Assembly (NCBI RefSeq): GCF_001305295.1
Contig: NZ_LJSI01000051.1
Span: 1-64,000, forward strand
Length of the DNA: 64,000 bases
Direction: 5' to 3'
Origin: Neptunomonas antarctica
Lineage (GTDB): Bacteria > Pseudomonadota > Gammaproteobacteria > Pseudomonadales > Balneatricaceae
Shown in pieces: positions 47,125 through 56,068 of this stretch; the first letter of the stretch is position 1; each line of letters starts with the position of its first letter. The notes beneath the pieces were generated by a model. It was not told where the DNA came from. It saw only the letters and a list, made by a program, of their open reading frames with translations, and made no database searches. The position numbers and the translations under genes were made by a program.

Positions 47125-47943
47125 TCATTCTTCGCTATTTTCGCCATCCATCTGCTCCACCTCCCCTGCCAGAGCTTCTAACACCGCCTCCTGACTTTTG
47201 GGAACAAAAGCAGGATAAAGCCCTTGCCAACCTAACCGGTCGAATAGCGTCGCTACTTTATGCGTAACGGGTGCCTTAATCGTTAACACCTCACCTGTAC
47301 CAGGGTGCTCAAATGTAAGCTCAGTTGCCATTAACAACATCCGGCGTGTATCCAGGTGCTCGCGAAAAAGTCGATTATGCCGTCCTTCACCATAGTTTGT
47401 ATCGCCTATCAAAGGATGCAAAATATGTTTCATGTGACGTCGGATTTGATGCTTTCTGCCGGTCGTCGGCTTTACTTCCACCAGAGAGTAGCGAGCACAA
47501 GGATACTTCCCTATCTCGATAGGTAATTCAACAGTGCCCAGCCGACGGTAAGCTGATACCGCTTCTTTGGGGGGTTTATCCGGATCAGAGAAAGGGTCGG
47601 CCATTTTATCAAAAATAGGCTTTAACGCGTAATCAATAACACCCTCTTCAGGCGTATATCCACGCGTCACACAAAGGTAGGTTTTTTTAACCTTACGCTC
47701 TGCAAATTGTGCATTCATCTGCTGCGCTGTATGTTTATTTTTCGCAAAGACGATCACACCAGAGGTTGCTCTGTCGAGGCGGTGTATCGTATGCACAGGA
47801 GCCCCACGAAAATAGGTTTTCAGTGAATACACCAGGTTAGGCGTCATTTTTGGTGCTATCCAGCTAGGGTGGACCAACAACCCTGCCGGTTTATGTACGG
47901 CTATCAGGTCTTCGTCCTGATAAAGGATATCCAGATAAGGCAT
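47125..47943 (-). CDS. truC: tRNA pseudouridine(65) synthase TruC-like
   Basis: RluA-family synthase of 272 residues. LDILYQDEDLIAVHKPAGLLVH, the catalytic THTIHRLDRATSGV-type block (here VHTIHRLDRATSGVIVFA), VEKPTTGRKHQ-type VKPTTGRKHQIRRHMKH, and HPLIGDTNYGEGRHNR follow E. coli TruC closely, more than RluA/C/D. It would modify U65 of tRNA-Ile and tRNA-Asp. ATG 47943 (MPYLDILY) fits the family start; the frame extends 8 codons further. It lacks any S4 domain, as TruC does. Confidence 0.85.
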   Translation of the reverse strand: MPYLDILYQDEDLIAVHKPAGLLVHPSWIAPKMTPNLVYSLKTYFRGAPVHTIHRLDRATSGVIVFAKNKHTAQQMNAQFAERKVKKTYLCVTRGYTPEEGVIDYALKPIFDKMADPFSDPDKPPKEAVSAYRRLGTVELPIEIGKYPCARYSLVEVKPTTGRKHQIRRHMKHILHPLIGDTNYGEGRHNRLFREHLDTRRMLLMATELTFEHPGTGEVLTIKAPVTHKVATLFDRLGWQGLYPAFVPKSQEAVLEALAGEVEQMDGENSEE

Positions 47944-48023
47944 AAGGCTATTAATAATTCCAGACAAAAACAGTTGAATTCTTATTTTACGTGGAATCTT
48001 TATCGCAGAATAGTGTCATAAGA

Positions 48024-48052
48024 CTTGAAATGGCTATAGAAACAGCCATTAT
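48024..48052 (+). promoter_or_regulatory. Possible heat-shock type promoter before yccA
   Basis: CTTGAAA at 48024-48030 matches the sigma-32 -35 box exactly; after 15 bp, CCATTAT partly fits the -10 consensus CCCCATNT. The same bases also allow a sigma-70 reading (TTGAAA with TATAGC downstream). It lies about 40 bp upstream of the yccA start. Confidence 0.3.
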
Positions 48053-48088
48053 AGCAATTAGCTTAAATTACTAATTTCCGGGGAATAC

Positions 48089-48769
48089 ATGAGTAACGCA
48101 CATTCGATTGGCAAACATTCCGAACAATCTGTTCTGCAAACCAATAAGGTAATTCGTAATACTTACATGTTATTGTCGATGACTTTGGTCTTTAGCGCAG
48201 TAACTGCCGGTATTTCCATGGCGATGAACCCTCCGTTTATTGTTTATCTGGGAAGCGTTATTGCCAGCTTTGTTTTGCTATTCATCCTTAACAAAAAACA
48301 GAACACGGCTGCAGCTCTGCCCATGGTATTTGGCTTTACCGGCCTACTGGGTTTCAGCTTAGGTCCGATTCTGAATCAATATCTGGGCTTACCTAACGGT
48401 GCAGAAATTGTAATGACGGCAATGGGTATGACAGCACTGACATTTGTCGGCCTTTCTGCTTATGTACTGACCAGCCGTAAAGATTTCAGCTTCATGGGTG
48501 GATTCCTGTCTGCTGGCATCATGATTGCTCTCATTGCTATGGTAGCCATGTTCATCCTACCTATGTTCGGTATCAATGTTGGCGGTTTCCATCTAGCCTT
48601 ATCCTCATTGGTCGTGCTGCTGATGGCAGGTTTTATCCTGTATGACACTAGCAATATTATTAATGGCACATACACCAATTACGTCATGGCAACCACCAGC
48701 CTTTACCTGAACATTTATAACCTGTTTATTCATCTGTTGGTCTTAGTCGGCGTGTTCAACGACGACTAA
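48089..48769 (+). CDS. yccA: Bax inhibitor-1 / YccA family membrane protein
   Basis: A 226-residue protein with seven hydrophobic helices (VIRNTYMLLSMTLVFSAVTA, then six more) and the family end ILYDTSNIINGTYTNYVMAT and LYLNIYNLFIHLL. In E. coli YccA is a substrate and modulator of the FtsH protease and is encoded beside tusE, as here. GGGGA lies 7 nt before the ATG. It ends in a strong terminator before tusD. Confidence 0.93.
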   Translation: MSNAHSIGKHSEQSVLQTNKVIRNTYMLLSMTLVFSAVTAGISMAMNPPFIVYLGSVIASFVLLFILNKKQNTAAALPMVFGFTGLLGFSLGPILNQYLGLPNGAEIVMTAMGMTALTFVGLSAYVLTSRKDFSFMGGFLSAGIMIALIAMVAMFILPMFGINVGGFHLALSSLVVLLMAGFILYDTSNIINGTYTNYVMATTSLYLNIYNLFIHLLVLVGVFNDD

Positions 48770-48791
48770 ATCAGTTAATAGCAGCATCACA

Positions 48792-48828
48792 CGCCCTGCT
48801 TTCTTTGTTAAGATAGCAGGGCGTTTTT
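48792..48828 (+). terminator. Intrinsic terminator after yccA
   Basis: A perfect 9-bp GC-rich stem CGCCCTGCT/AGCAGGGCG with a 14-nt loop followed by five T. It lies between yccA and tusD, so tusDCBE needs its own promoter or readthrough. Confidence 0.9.
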
Positions 48829-48846
48829 CTTTGTACGGATTTTTGC

Positions 48847-49239
48847 ATGATCTTTTCTATTCTTATTTACGGCTCCGCCCATAATAGCCAATCAGTCCAC
48901 ACCGCTTATCGCTTTGCAAAAAGCCTACTGGCTGCAGGTCATACCCTTCATCGTGTATTTTTTTATGGTGAAAGCGTGTATACCGCCTCTGCACTTTGTG
49001 CTCCTCCACGCGATGAACAAGACATTCACCAACTGTGGAAATCATTAGCCGAAACGCATCAACTCGACTTGGTGGTATGTATTGCTGCTGCCTTAAAACG
49101 CGGTGTAATTGATCAAGCTGAAGCACAGCGTCATGAAAAACCGGCGTTTAATACACATGCACCTTATGAGTTATCAGGATTAGGACAGCTCAGCGAAGCG
49201 GCTATTATTTCTGATCGCTTAGTGACCTTTGGAGCCTGA
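48847..49239 (+). CDS. tusD: Sulfurtransferase complex subunit TusD
   Basis: DsrE-fold protein of 130 residues with SILIYGSAHNSQSVHTAYRFA, RVFFYGESVYTA and the catalytic Cys in DLVVCIAAALKRGV. It accepts persulfide from TusA and passes it to TusE within the TusBCD hexamer, for 2-thiouridine in tRNA wobble positions. First of four tightly packed tus genes. Confidence 0.94.
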   Translation: MIFSILIYGSAHNSQSVHTAYRFAKSLLAAGHTLHRVFFYGESVYTASALCAPPRDEQDIHQLWKSLAETHQLDLVVCIAAALKRGVIDQAEAQRHEKPAFNTHAPYELSGLGQLSEAAIISDRLVTFGA

Positions 49240-49240
49240 G

Positions 49241-49603
49241 ATGCAATCAAAAAGTATCTTACTCATACTCTCACATGCCCCTTACGGCGACACCCGTGCC
49301 AAAGAAGCGCTCGATCTAGCCCTGACAGCCGCCGCATTCGGACAAGATGTCTCTTTGCTATTCACTCAAGACGCCCTCTACTTACTGTTAAAGTCACAAC
49401 AACCTCAGGCGATTGAGCAAAAAAACCTGGCTAATATCTGCTCCGCTTTACCGATGTATGATATCGATAAAATTTATATCGAAAACAACACCTCCCAAAC
49501 AAAACACATCACCGCAGAACAACTGATTTTACCTGGCGTATTTGTCAATCATAATCAGATCGCCCTAATGATTCGTGATCACGATGTGGTATTGAGATTT
49601 TAA
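49241..49603 (+). CDS. tusC: Sulfurtransferase complex subunit TusC
   Basis: DsrF-like protein of 120 residues: LLILSHAPYGDTRAKEALDLALTAAAF-type start and DVSLLFTQDALYLL. ATG 49241 begins 1 bp after the tusD stop, with GGAG within the end of tusD; the frame open from a TTG at 49229 is ignored. It is a structural partner of TusB and TusD in the relay complex. Confidence 0.92.
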   Translation: MQSKSILLILSHAPYGDTRAKEALDLALTAAAFGQDVSLLFTQDALYLLLKSQQPQAIEQKNLANICSALPMYDIDKIYIENNTSQTKHITAEQLILPGVFVNHNQIALMIRDHDVVLRF

Positions 49604-49605
49604 GC

Positions 49606-49902
49606 ATGAGCACGTTACACACTATTAACAAATCACCTTCTGATAACACGCTCTGGCAGTCCTGTTTAGCGGCACTATTACCTGGTGACGCATTACTGAT
49701 GATAGAGAATGCGGCATATGCCGCCGCGCAACCCTCTGTAATGACACAACTACAAGAGTACGACATCGATATTTATCTTCTTAGTGCTGATGTCGATGCA
49801 CGCGGCTTATCTGGCAAACTTTATACGAATGCCAACATCATTGATGATCAGCAGTTTGTTACCCTGGCTTGCCAACACACAAAAGTAGTGAGCTGGTTCT
49901 GA
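49606..49902 (+). CDS. tusB: Sulfurtransferase complex subunit TusB
   Basis: DsrH-like protein of 98 residues (start STLHTINKSPSDNTLWQSCL, then LLPGDALLMIENAAYAA). The family start TLH and the position between tusC and tusE identify it. Its TGA overlaps the tusE ATG as TGATG... with one shared base, so the two are coupled. Confidence 0.9.
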   Translation: MSTLHTINKSPSDNTLWQSCLAALLPGDALLMIENAAYAAAQPSVMTQLQEYDIDIYLLSADVDARGLSGKLYTNANIIDDQQFVTLACQHTKVVSWF

Positions 49903-50237
49903 TGCGACACATAACTATTGCAGATAAGGATCTGACACTGGATGATGAAGGTTATCTACTCGATTTGACTGATTGGTCAGAGGCTGTTGCCGAGTACTTG
50001 TCCAATGAAGAGCAGATTCAGTTGACCGATGCTCACTGGGAAATCATTCATGTCATACGCGATTTTTACCGGCAATATGAATTATCACCCGCCATGCGAC
50101 CTTTGGTAAAAGCCGTGGGCATAACTCTGGGGGACGATAAAGGAAAAAGTATCTATCTGATGAAGCTGTTTCCACAAAGCCCCGCAAAACAAGCCGCCAA
50201 GTTAGCAGGACTTCCCAAACCTACTAACTGCCTGTAA
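49902..50237 (+). CDS. tusE: Sulfur relay protein TusE (DsrC family)
   Basis: A 111-residue DsrC-like protein: DLTLDDEGYLLDLTDWSEAVAE, DAHWEIIHVIRDFYRQYE, and KAAKLAGLPKPTNCL-type end with the persulfide-carrying Cys second to last. It hands sulfur to MnmA for s2U34. The frame extends upstream inside tusB; ATG 49902 at the tusB stop is the sensible start. Confidence 0.93.
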   Translation: MRHITIADKDLTLDDEGYLLDLTDWSEAVAEYLSNEEQIQLTDAHWEIIHVIRDFYRQYELSPAMRPLVKAVGITLGDDKGKSIYLMKLFPQSPAKQAAKLAGLPKPTNCL

Positions 50238-50444
50238 AAAGTACCTGAAAAATAAACCCGTCATTATTTATATAGCCCGATTAATGCCCTTATCGTTGAA
50301 TAAAATGCAGCGTAAAATACATTTTATGTAAATCTGGGCTATGCTGGAACGTATAGGCAAACTGAGCCAAATAAGTAGTTGATTAAACAGTCTTTGAATA
50401 TGAATATAACAGTTAAATAGATAATTAAGGGTGGACAGACCAAC

Positions 50445-51005
50445 ATGAGTTTACAAGCCGAATCAGATCACCTCAAATCAATTGAAAGCATGCGGCAAAC
50501 CAAAAAAGATAAAAGCGAGCGTACCAGACGAGCGAATCAGGTAGAGGTGGTCTACCATCAATGGGCTACTTTTAAAGTTAACAAAGAACTTTATGGCATC
50601 GATGTCATGAAAGTTAAAGAGGTCCTTCGTTTTTCCGATCTCACCCCTGTACCTGGCGCTGAGCATTATATTCTTGGGATTATCAATCTGCGCGGCAATG
50701 TTGCTACCGTTATTGATACGCGCCGACTATTCGGCATGCCGATTGTAGAAGTTGATGATAACACGCGTATCATCATGGTCGACTATAACGAGCAAGAAGT
50801 GATAGGCCTGGTGGTCGATAGCGTCGACGAAGTGATCAATATTCCACAAGATGACATTGAGCGCGCACCAAGTGTTACAGGTGAAGAGTCGAGCCGGCGT
50901 TATGTTCAGGGCGTATGTTATTACAACAGCCTGCTAACCATACTGCTAGATATCAACAAAATCATGATTAGCATCACCCCCGCCAGCGACGAAGATATTC
51001 ATTAA
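50445..51005 (+). CDS. cheW: Stand-alone CheW-like chemotaxis coupling protein
   Basis: CheW domain of 186 residues: QWATFKVNKELYGIDVMKVKEVL, PGAEHYILGIINLRGNVATVIDTRRLFG, IGLVVDSVDEVINI and a C-terminal LLTILLDINKI. A 35-residue charged extension precedes the domain. CheW links receptors to CheA; there is no other chemotaxis gene nearby. AAGGGTGG lies upstream of ATG 50445. Its C-terminal signature LDI-KI and lone position occur also in Pseudomonas relatives. The 50238-50444 gap should contain the promoter; I saw no clear flagellar sigma-28 boxes. Confidence 0.9.
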   Translation: MSLQAESDHLKSIESMRQTKKDKSERTRRANQVEVVYHQWATFKVNKELYGIDVMKVKEVLRFSDLTPVPGAEHYILGIINLRGNVATVIDTRRLFGMPIVEVDDNTRIIMVDYNEQEVIGLVVDSVDEVINIPQDDIERAPSVTGEESSRRYVQGVCYYNSLLTILLDINKIMISITPASDEDIH

Positions 51006-51045
51006 TTACCAAATAGCCTGTTGCCGATAGCCTACCGGCACTACT

Positions 51046-51076
51046 AAAAAGCCTCTGTAAATTAACAGAGGCTTTT
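51046..51076. terminator. Bidirectional terminator between cheW and mdh
   Basis: AAAAAGCCTCTGT and ACAGAGGCTTTTT form a 13-bp stem including A/T ends around an AAATTA loop. It serves both convergent genes. Confidence 0.9.
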
Positions 51077-51099
51077 TAGTTTTCGACAGGTTGCTAATT

Positions 51100-52200
51100 C
51101 TACATAACGCGGTTAGTTGTCATAAATTTACTGGTTTGCTCAGGCCCTGTGCCATCTGCATAGAGAGTAACGCCTGAGCGCAAACAAATGGACAAGTTCA
51201 GGTGAGACGCTTCAGTCTCTTTTGGCAACAGATGCTCTATCACTGCTTTTTCATCTAATAATTCTTGCTCTGTGTCATTTAGGCGTTGCTGACTGAACTC
51301 ATTAATCTCGATACCCCGTACAATCTGATAGCGGCCATAGTTACAACGCACAGGAAAGGAGAAAAATATTCCTTTTTCAATACCATAACTACCATCACTC
51401 AGAATTCCCATGCTGACAATTTCGCCAGGATCTGTGCCTAGTACCCAATCATGCATCTGGTTAACAATAGCCTGAGCCGCAGAGGCCGCACTGGATAATC
51501 CACGGGCATCAATGATGGCACCACCGCGCTGCTGCACCTGAGGAATAAAAACATCACGGTACCAATCCATATCAATTTGCGATAAAGCAGGTTCACCCAA
51601 TATTGTCGCTTGATGTAAGTCCGGATATTGTGTCGGAGAATGGTTACCCCAAATGATGATACCGTTAATATCGCGAGCCGTAGCTCCTGAATGGCTCGCC
51701 AGAATGCCTTTAGCACGATTATGATCAAGTCGCGTTAAACAGGTAAATTGTGATGGACTCAGGTTAGGCGCATTACGGCTGGCAATTAATGCATTGGTAT
51801 TCGCAGGATTTCCGGTCACTAATACCTTAACATCTCTGTTTGCAAAATCATTCAGCGCCCTGCCCTGACGCGCAAAGATCTCAGCATTGACTTCAAGCAA
51901 GTCACTACGCTCCATCCCAGGCCCACGCGGACGCGCACCGACTAACAGTGCATAGTGAGCACTTTTGAAGCCATCTTCGACGTTATCATGCAGCGTTATG
52001 GTATGTAACAGCGGATAAGCACAGTCTTCCAGCTCCATCGCCACACCACGCAAAGACTCCATTGCATGAGGCAACTCAATAAGCTGCAGAATCACAGGCT
52101 GATCTTTACCCATCATTTCGCCAGCCGCTATTTTGAATAAAAGACTATAACTGATGGCACCTGCTGCACCGGTAACGGCTATTCTAACGGGACGTCTCAT
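51100..52200 (-). CDS. mdh: Malate dehydrogenase, with C-terminal extension
   Basis: NAD-dependent malate dehydrogenase of the cytosolic (LDH/MDH type 2) group: [61 protein letters not shown] and the catalytic His in [14 protein letters not shown]. Reaction: malate to oxaloacetate in the TCA cycle. At 366 residues it is about 40 longer than usual: after the normal end ([12 protein letters not shown]) comes SLCLRSG-like sequence ending FMTTNRVM. A terminator follows, so the extension is probably genuine but unusual. Confidence 0.92.
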   Translation of the reverse strand: MRRPVRIAVTGAAGAISYSLLFKIAAGEMMGKDQPVILQLIELPHAMESLRGVAMELEDCAYPLLHTITLHDNVEDGFKSAHYALLVGARPRGPGMERSDLLEVNAEIFARQGRALNDFANRDVKVLVTGNPANTNALIASRNAPNLSPSQFTCLTRLDHNRAKGILASHSGATARDINGIIIWGNHSPTQYPDLHQATILGEPALSQIDMDWYRDVFIPQVQQRGGAIIDARGLSSAASAAQAIVNQMHDWVLGTDPGEIVSMGILSDGSYGIEKGIFFSFPVRCNYGRYQIVRGIEINEFSQQRLNDTEQELLDEKAVIEHLLPKETEASHLNLSICLRSGVTLYADGTGPEQTSKFMTTNRVM

Positions 52201-52325
52201 ATCTATATTCCTGCTGATGTATGAATTGTTCTTATAATGGCTTGAGATTAGCTCTAAAATTTATACCACACTCGTCAAGCACAACAACAGGTGCAACGTA
52301 ATAAAAACACGAAAGGGGCAAAAAA

Positions 52326-53225
52326 TCAGAGATTTCTGTCGGTTGAATGTCGCAAAAAGACAGAAGATTCACCTGCTATAGCAGATTGCAACTGCCCCAG
52401 CAAACGCACTTTATCAGCACCTAACACCCCTTTTAGTACCAGTACATTAGAAGCATGATCGCTTCTGAAAATTGTTTTGTGTAAATCAAGCGCCTGCATA
52501 AACTGCTGCATTTCCTGAAACAACTGAATATCGCTCATTTCTATATATTGCCCATCAAAGGCTTCTTTATAACGCTGGTCTCCGTTAGAAAAGAAAAGAA
52601 CCAGGCTAGCAAGGTATTCAGGTTGCGTTGCATTCATCAATCGCGCTGTTTCGATGGCATGTTGATCACTAAATTTACGTCCGCCAATACCATTAATGAC
52701 CATAACAGAGCGTTTAATGCCAGCGGCATGTAGCTTGATTAAGGCATCATGCGTGGTTTGATACGTCTCACCTTTATCTATCAGGCCAAGCAACTCATCA
52801 TCTCCGGTTTCTACACCGATATAAACCATCGTCAGCCCGAGTGTTTTTAATTCAGATAACTCTTCAACCGTTTTGTTTTTCAGGTTCCGAGGCAAGCAGT
52901 ACGCAGTCACACGCGTCACTAAAGGCAGATACTGCCTGATAGCGGCCAGAGTACTTTTCAAACGCCGGAACGATAATGCCATTGCATCACCATCCGTCAG
53001 AAAAACACGACGCGTTCCGGGCAATTGATCACCACAACGCTTAATTTCCGACAGTATTTCCTGTTCAGGCTTCGGTTTGAATTTTTTCTGTACGTCCGTA
53101 TACATTTCGCAGTACACACAGCGATTCCAACTACAGCCGTTTGTGACCTGCAAGATGAGCGATCGAGCCTCACTCGGTGGACGGAATAAAGGCTCTATAT
53201 AGTCAACCGGCGGCATCATCCACAT
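52326..53225 (-). CDS. Radical SAM protein of unknown substrate
   Basis: A 299-residue radical SAM enzyme. The cluster motif is CSWNRCVYCEMY (C-x4-C-x2-C spacing), followed by VFLTDGDAMALSFRRLKS, TAYCLPRNL and VYIGVETGDDELLGLIDKGE, typical of the Elp3/MiaB/NifB-like (B12-independent) B families. A possible relation is to the oxygen-independent coproporphyrinogen oxidase superfamily, but no substrate can be named. The ATG overlaps the tatD stop as TAATG, so the two genes are translationally coupled. Confidence 0.82.
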   Translation of the reverse strand: MWMMPPVDYIEPLFRPPSEARSLILQVTNGCSWNRCVYCEMYTDVQKKFKPKPEQEILSEIKRCGDQLPGTRRVFLTDGDAMALSFRRLKSTLAAIRQYLPLVTRVTAYCLPRNLKNKTVEELSELKTLGLTMVYIGVETGDDELLGLIDKGETYQTTHDALIKLHAAGIKRSVMVINGIGGRKFSDQHAIETARLMNATQPEYLASLVLFFSNGDQRYKEAFDGQYIEMSDIQLFQEMQQFMQALDLHKTIFRSDHASNVLVLKGVLGADKVRLLGQLQSAIAGESSVFLRHSTDRNL

Positions 53226-54025
53226 TAGCGTATGCCATCCAGCTCAGCCGCTTTAGCAAATAACCGATAGAAATTTTCAGACGTCGCTTCCGCTACTTTC
53301 TCTACTGAAACACCTTTCAAATCGGCAATACATTGCGCGACCTCAACTACATATTTCGGCTCATTCTTTTTACCACGATACGGGATAGGTGCAAGATAGG
53401 GAGCATCCGTCTCGATTAATATCTTATCCAAAGGAATAGCTTTAACCACCTCGCGCAACTCTTCAGCATTACGAAAAGTAACAATGCCTGAAAAAGAGAT
53501 AAGGTAGTTCATATCAATTGCGGCTTCAGCCATTGCCTGAGATTCAGTAAAACAATGCAATACCCCACCCGACTCCCCGCCATAGGTTTTAATTAGCGAG
53601 AGAGTATCTTCGCGAGCATCACGGGTATGCACAATAACGGGTAATGAGAGCTGATCTGCGGCGCGCAACTGGTTAATAAAACTCTGTTGCTGAACCGCTT
53701 TGGTGTCGGTCTGATAAAAGTAATCCAGCCCGGTTTCACCGATGGCGATAATTTTTGGATGCTGTCTCACTTTCTCGATCAGGTAATCAATTGGGACAAC
53801 GCCTTGTTCATTTTCTACGTGCAGCGGATGAACACCTAGTGAAGCGAAAACCTTAGGATGATCCTGTATTAACGAATACATCTCGCCAAACTTCTCAAGA
53901 TCTATGCAAACACACAGTAATCGGGAAATATCCCTCTGGAAAGCGGCGTCGAGCATAGCAGAAAAATTATTTTCGTACGGAGACAGGTCTAACTTATCGA
54001 GATGACAATGGGAATCAATAAACAT
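53225..54025 (-). CDS. tatD: TatD family metal-dependent deoxyribonuclease
   Basis: TIM-barrel hydrolase of 266 residues: FIDSHCHLDKLDL (metal His pair), IGETGLDYFY, VIVHTRDAREDTL, HCFTESQAMA and LIETDAPYLAP. Acts on DNA ends and has been tied to oxidative damage repair. The frame is open to 54139 with a hydrophobic run, but ATG 54025 begins exactly at the conserved MFIDSHCH. It lies between pilZ and the radical SAM gene. Confidence 0.93.
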   Translation of the reverse strand: MFIDSHCHLDKLDLSPYENNFSAMLDAAFQRDISRLLCVCIDLEKFGEMYSLIQDHPKVFASLGVHPLHVENEQGVVPIDYLIEKVRQHPKIIAIGETGLDYFYQTDTKAVQQQSFINQLRAADQLSLPVIVHTRDAREDTLSLIKTYGGESGGVLHCFTESQAMAEAAIDMNYLISFSGIVTFRNAEELREVVKAIPLDKILIETDAPYLAPIPYRGKKNEPKYVVEVAQCIADLKGVSVEKVAEATSENFYRLFAKAAELDGIR

Positions 54026-54038
54026 ATATATATAAGAA

Positions 54039-54389
54039 CTAAAGAGTGTTGGTAGGACGGCCAGAGTTAAGAGCGCCGGCCAGATGAGTCTCAATTTTTT
54101 GGACCAGTGTTGTATCTTCAGGAGACAGCTGTATACCAATGCCTGGTTTTTTAGCGCCCTGCGCGGCCTTTGGCGTTACCCAGATAACCTTACCGGTCAC
54201 CGGTATTTTATCGGGATCATCCATTAGCGTTAAAAGCATAAAAACTTCTTCCCCTAAGTGGTAGGAACGAGTCGTCGGGATAAAAATCCCACCGTTGGTT
54301 ACAAAAGGCATATAAGCTTTATAGAGATCTTCCTTCGCCTCTATTTTAAGTGACAATATGCCATGACTAATACGAGGAACGACTGACAT
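54039..54389 (-). CDS. pilZ: Type IV pilus biogenesis protein PilZ
   Basis: A 116-residue PilZ with the features of true Pseudomonas PilZ: LYKAYMPFVTNGGIFIPT, YHLGEEVFMLLTLMDD, VTGKVIWVTPKAAQG, GIGIQLSPED and the end LAGALNSGRPT. Like that protein it lacks the RxxxR and D/NxSxxG motifs for cyclic di-GMP, so it likely acts through PilB/FimX-like partners rather than by binding the nucleotide. Position between holB and tatD is the same as in Pseudomonas. With fimV it implies type IV pili. Confidence 0.93.
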   Translation of the reverse strand: MSVVPRISHGILSLKIEAKEDLYKAYMPFVTNGGIFIPTTRSYHLGEEVFMLLTLMDDPDKIPVTGKVIWVTPKAAQGAKKPGIGIQLSPEDTTLVQKIETHLAGALNSGRPTNTL

Positions 54390-54410
54390 TGGGTCTTGAG
54401 AACTCCTTCT

Positions 54411-55430
54411 CTATGATCTCACTAAAGCGGACCAATCAATTAGTATGCGTTCTAACAATAGCTGCTTATTAGGGTTTTGTCTTCGCTGTAAACCCAACCG
54501 CTCAGCCTGGACAAGATCAGATAAGGTAAAGATTTTATCTTTTGTGCTGTTTTTAGCAACACCCTTTAACATTTTCTGCATATCTCTGTTACGAATAAGG
54601 TCATCACTCTGAGTTAATAGTATCCGGATGATATCTGCAAGCATGCCTTGTAACCACTCAAGCAACAAGCTCAGATCAGCCTTAAGAAATTGACTGGCGA
54701 CCTCAACCGGACTGCTTCGCTGTCGCAGTATTTCCCTTAATGCAGTCAAAAAGTCAGCTCGAAGCGCCTGATGGCCTTGCTTTTTAAACGCTAATCCTGC
54801 CAACGGGGCACCATGAACAACCTTAAGCAATTGTTGCGCCTCAGGAGGCTCTACAGACAACTGCTGGCACAACCACTCCACCGCCACAGCCTCATCCGGA
54901 GGATGACAGTCCAGCCGTTGACAACGACTTCTGACCGTAGGCAGCACCTGCCCTAGCTGATGCGTAATCAATATCAACAACGTATCCCGACCAGGCTCTT
55001 CTAATGTTTTGAGCAAAGCATTAGCCGCCGATAGATTCATCGACTCAGCGGGCTCCAGTACCACCGCCCGATAACCACCCTGCTGAGCAGTATTGTGCAT
55101 GAATTCAGTTAACTGCCGAACCTGATCAACTTTTATCGGCTTACCGGTTTCTTCTGGTCTCAAAAAGTAGAGATCAGGATGGCCGCTGGAATTTAATAAC
55201 AGGCAACTACGGCATTGCCCACAGGGAGCCATTGCCTGATGTTGGTGGCACATCACATACCCGGCAATCGCTTCCGCTAAGCGTGCCTTACCTATTCCCG
55301 GCATACCATTGAGCAACAGCGCATGTGGCAGGTGTTTATCGTTATGCAAGCGAACGATTCTTTGCCACTGATCTTTAAACCAAGGATAAATAGCAGCATC
55401 TAGCGAATGATAACGATCACTGATTTCCAT
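54411..55430 (-). CDS. holB: DNA polymerase III subunit delta prime
   Basis: Clamp-loader subunit of 339 residues. HALLLNGMPGIGKARLAEAIAGYV (Walker A-like), the zinc-binding CGQCRSCLLLNSSGHPD, NALLKTLEEPGRDTLLILITHQ, and TVRSRCQRLDC (SRC motif) are present. The ATG shares its first base with the tmk stop (TAATG). Confidence 0.93.
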   Translation of the reverse strand: MEISDRYHSLDAAIYPWFKDQWQRIVRLHNDKHLPHALLLNGMPGIGKARLAEAIAGYVMCHQHQAMAPCGQCRSCLLLNSSGHPDLYFLRPEETGKPIKVDQVRQLTEFMHNTAQQGGYRAVVLEPAESMNLSAANALLKTLEEPGRDTLLILITHQLGQVLPTVRSRCQRLDCHPPDEAVAVEWLCQQLSVEPPEAQQLLKVVHGAPLAGLAFKKQGHQALRADFLTALREILRQRSSPVEVASQFLKADLSLLLEWLQGMLADIIRILLTQSDDLIRNRDMQKMLKGVAKNSTKDKIFTLSDLVQAERLGLQRRQNPNKQLLLERILIDWSALVRS

Positions 55431-56068
55431 TAAACAAGACCCAATTTTTCAGTGAGCGCTTGCGCAATCTGCTGCTGCACATGATCTAATGACTGGGTAG
55501 CATCAATCAGCGCAAAACGATCCGGCTCCGCTCTTAAACGGCGATGATAGCCCTGTCTGACCTTATCAAAAAATGCTAGTTTTTCCTGTTCAAACCGATC
55601 AGGAGCGCCGCGTTGCATTACTCTGGCCATACCGACTTCAACAGGAAGATCCAACAAGATAGTTAAATCGGGACGAAGATCAGCCAACACATACTGTTCA
55701 AGTTGCTGTATCCGATCCCAGCTAATCCCTCGTCCAGCTCCCTGATAGGCAAAAGTGGCATCAGTGAATCGATCACTCAAAATCCACTCTCCGTTAGCCA
55801 GCGCTGGTTTTATCACCCGATCAACATGTTGCGCACGTGCAGCAAATACCAATAATATTTCAGCATCATCACTGACAATCTCCTCACGAGGCTTAAGCAG
55901 CAACTCACGGATCTCTTCCGCCAATGGTGTACCGCCAGGCTCACGCGTTAGCCGTAAGCTAATTCCTTTATCTGCTACGAACTGGCGAATGAACGCAACA
56001 TTAGTGCTTTTACCAACTCCTTCCGTTCCCTCAATACTTATAAAACAACCTTTTTTTACTATCATCAT
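55430..56068 (-). CDS. tmk: Thymidylate kinase
   Basis: P-loop dTMP kinase of 212 residues: FISIEGTEGVGKSTNVAFIRQ, LTREPGGTPLAEEIRELLL, LSDRFTDATFAYQGAGRG and LLDLPVEVGMARVMQRG. The start overlaps the mltG stop (ATGA) and the end overlaps holB, so mltG-tmk-holB are coupled. Confidence 0.96.
   Translation of the reverse strand: MMIVKKGCFISIEGTEGVGKSTNVAFIRQFVADKGISLRLTREPGGTPLAEEIRELLLKPREEIVSDDAEILLVFAARAQHVDRVIKPALANGEWILSDRFTDATFAYQGAGRGISWDRIQQLEQYVLADLRPDLTILLDLPVEVGMARVMQRGAPDRFEQEKLAFFDKVRQGYHRRLRAEPDRFALIDATQSLDHVQQQIAQALTEKLGLV

Noticed and set aside
54039-54389. Cyclic di-GMP receptor
   Set aside because: The protein is PilZ proper and lacks the arginine and D/NxSxxG motifs needed for binding.
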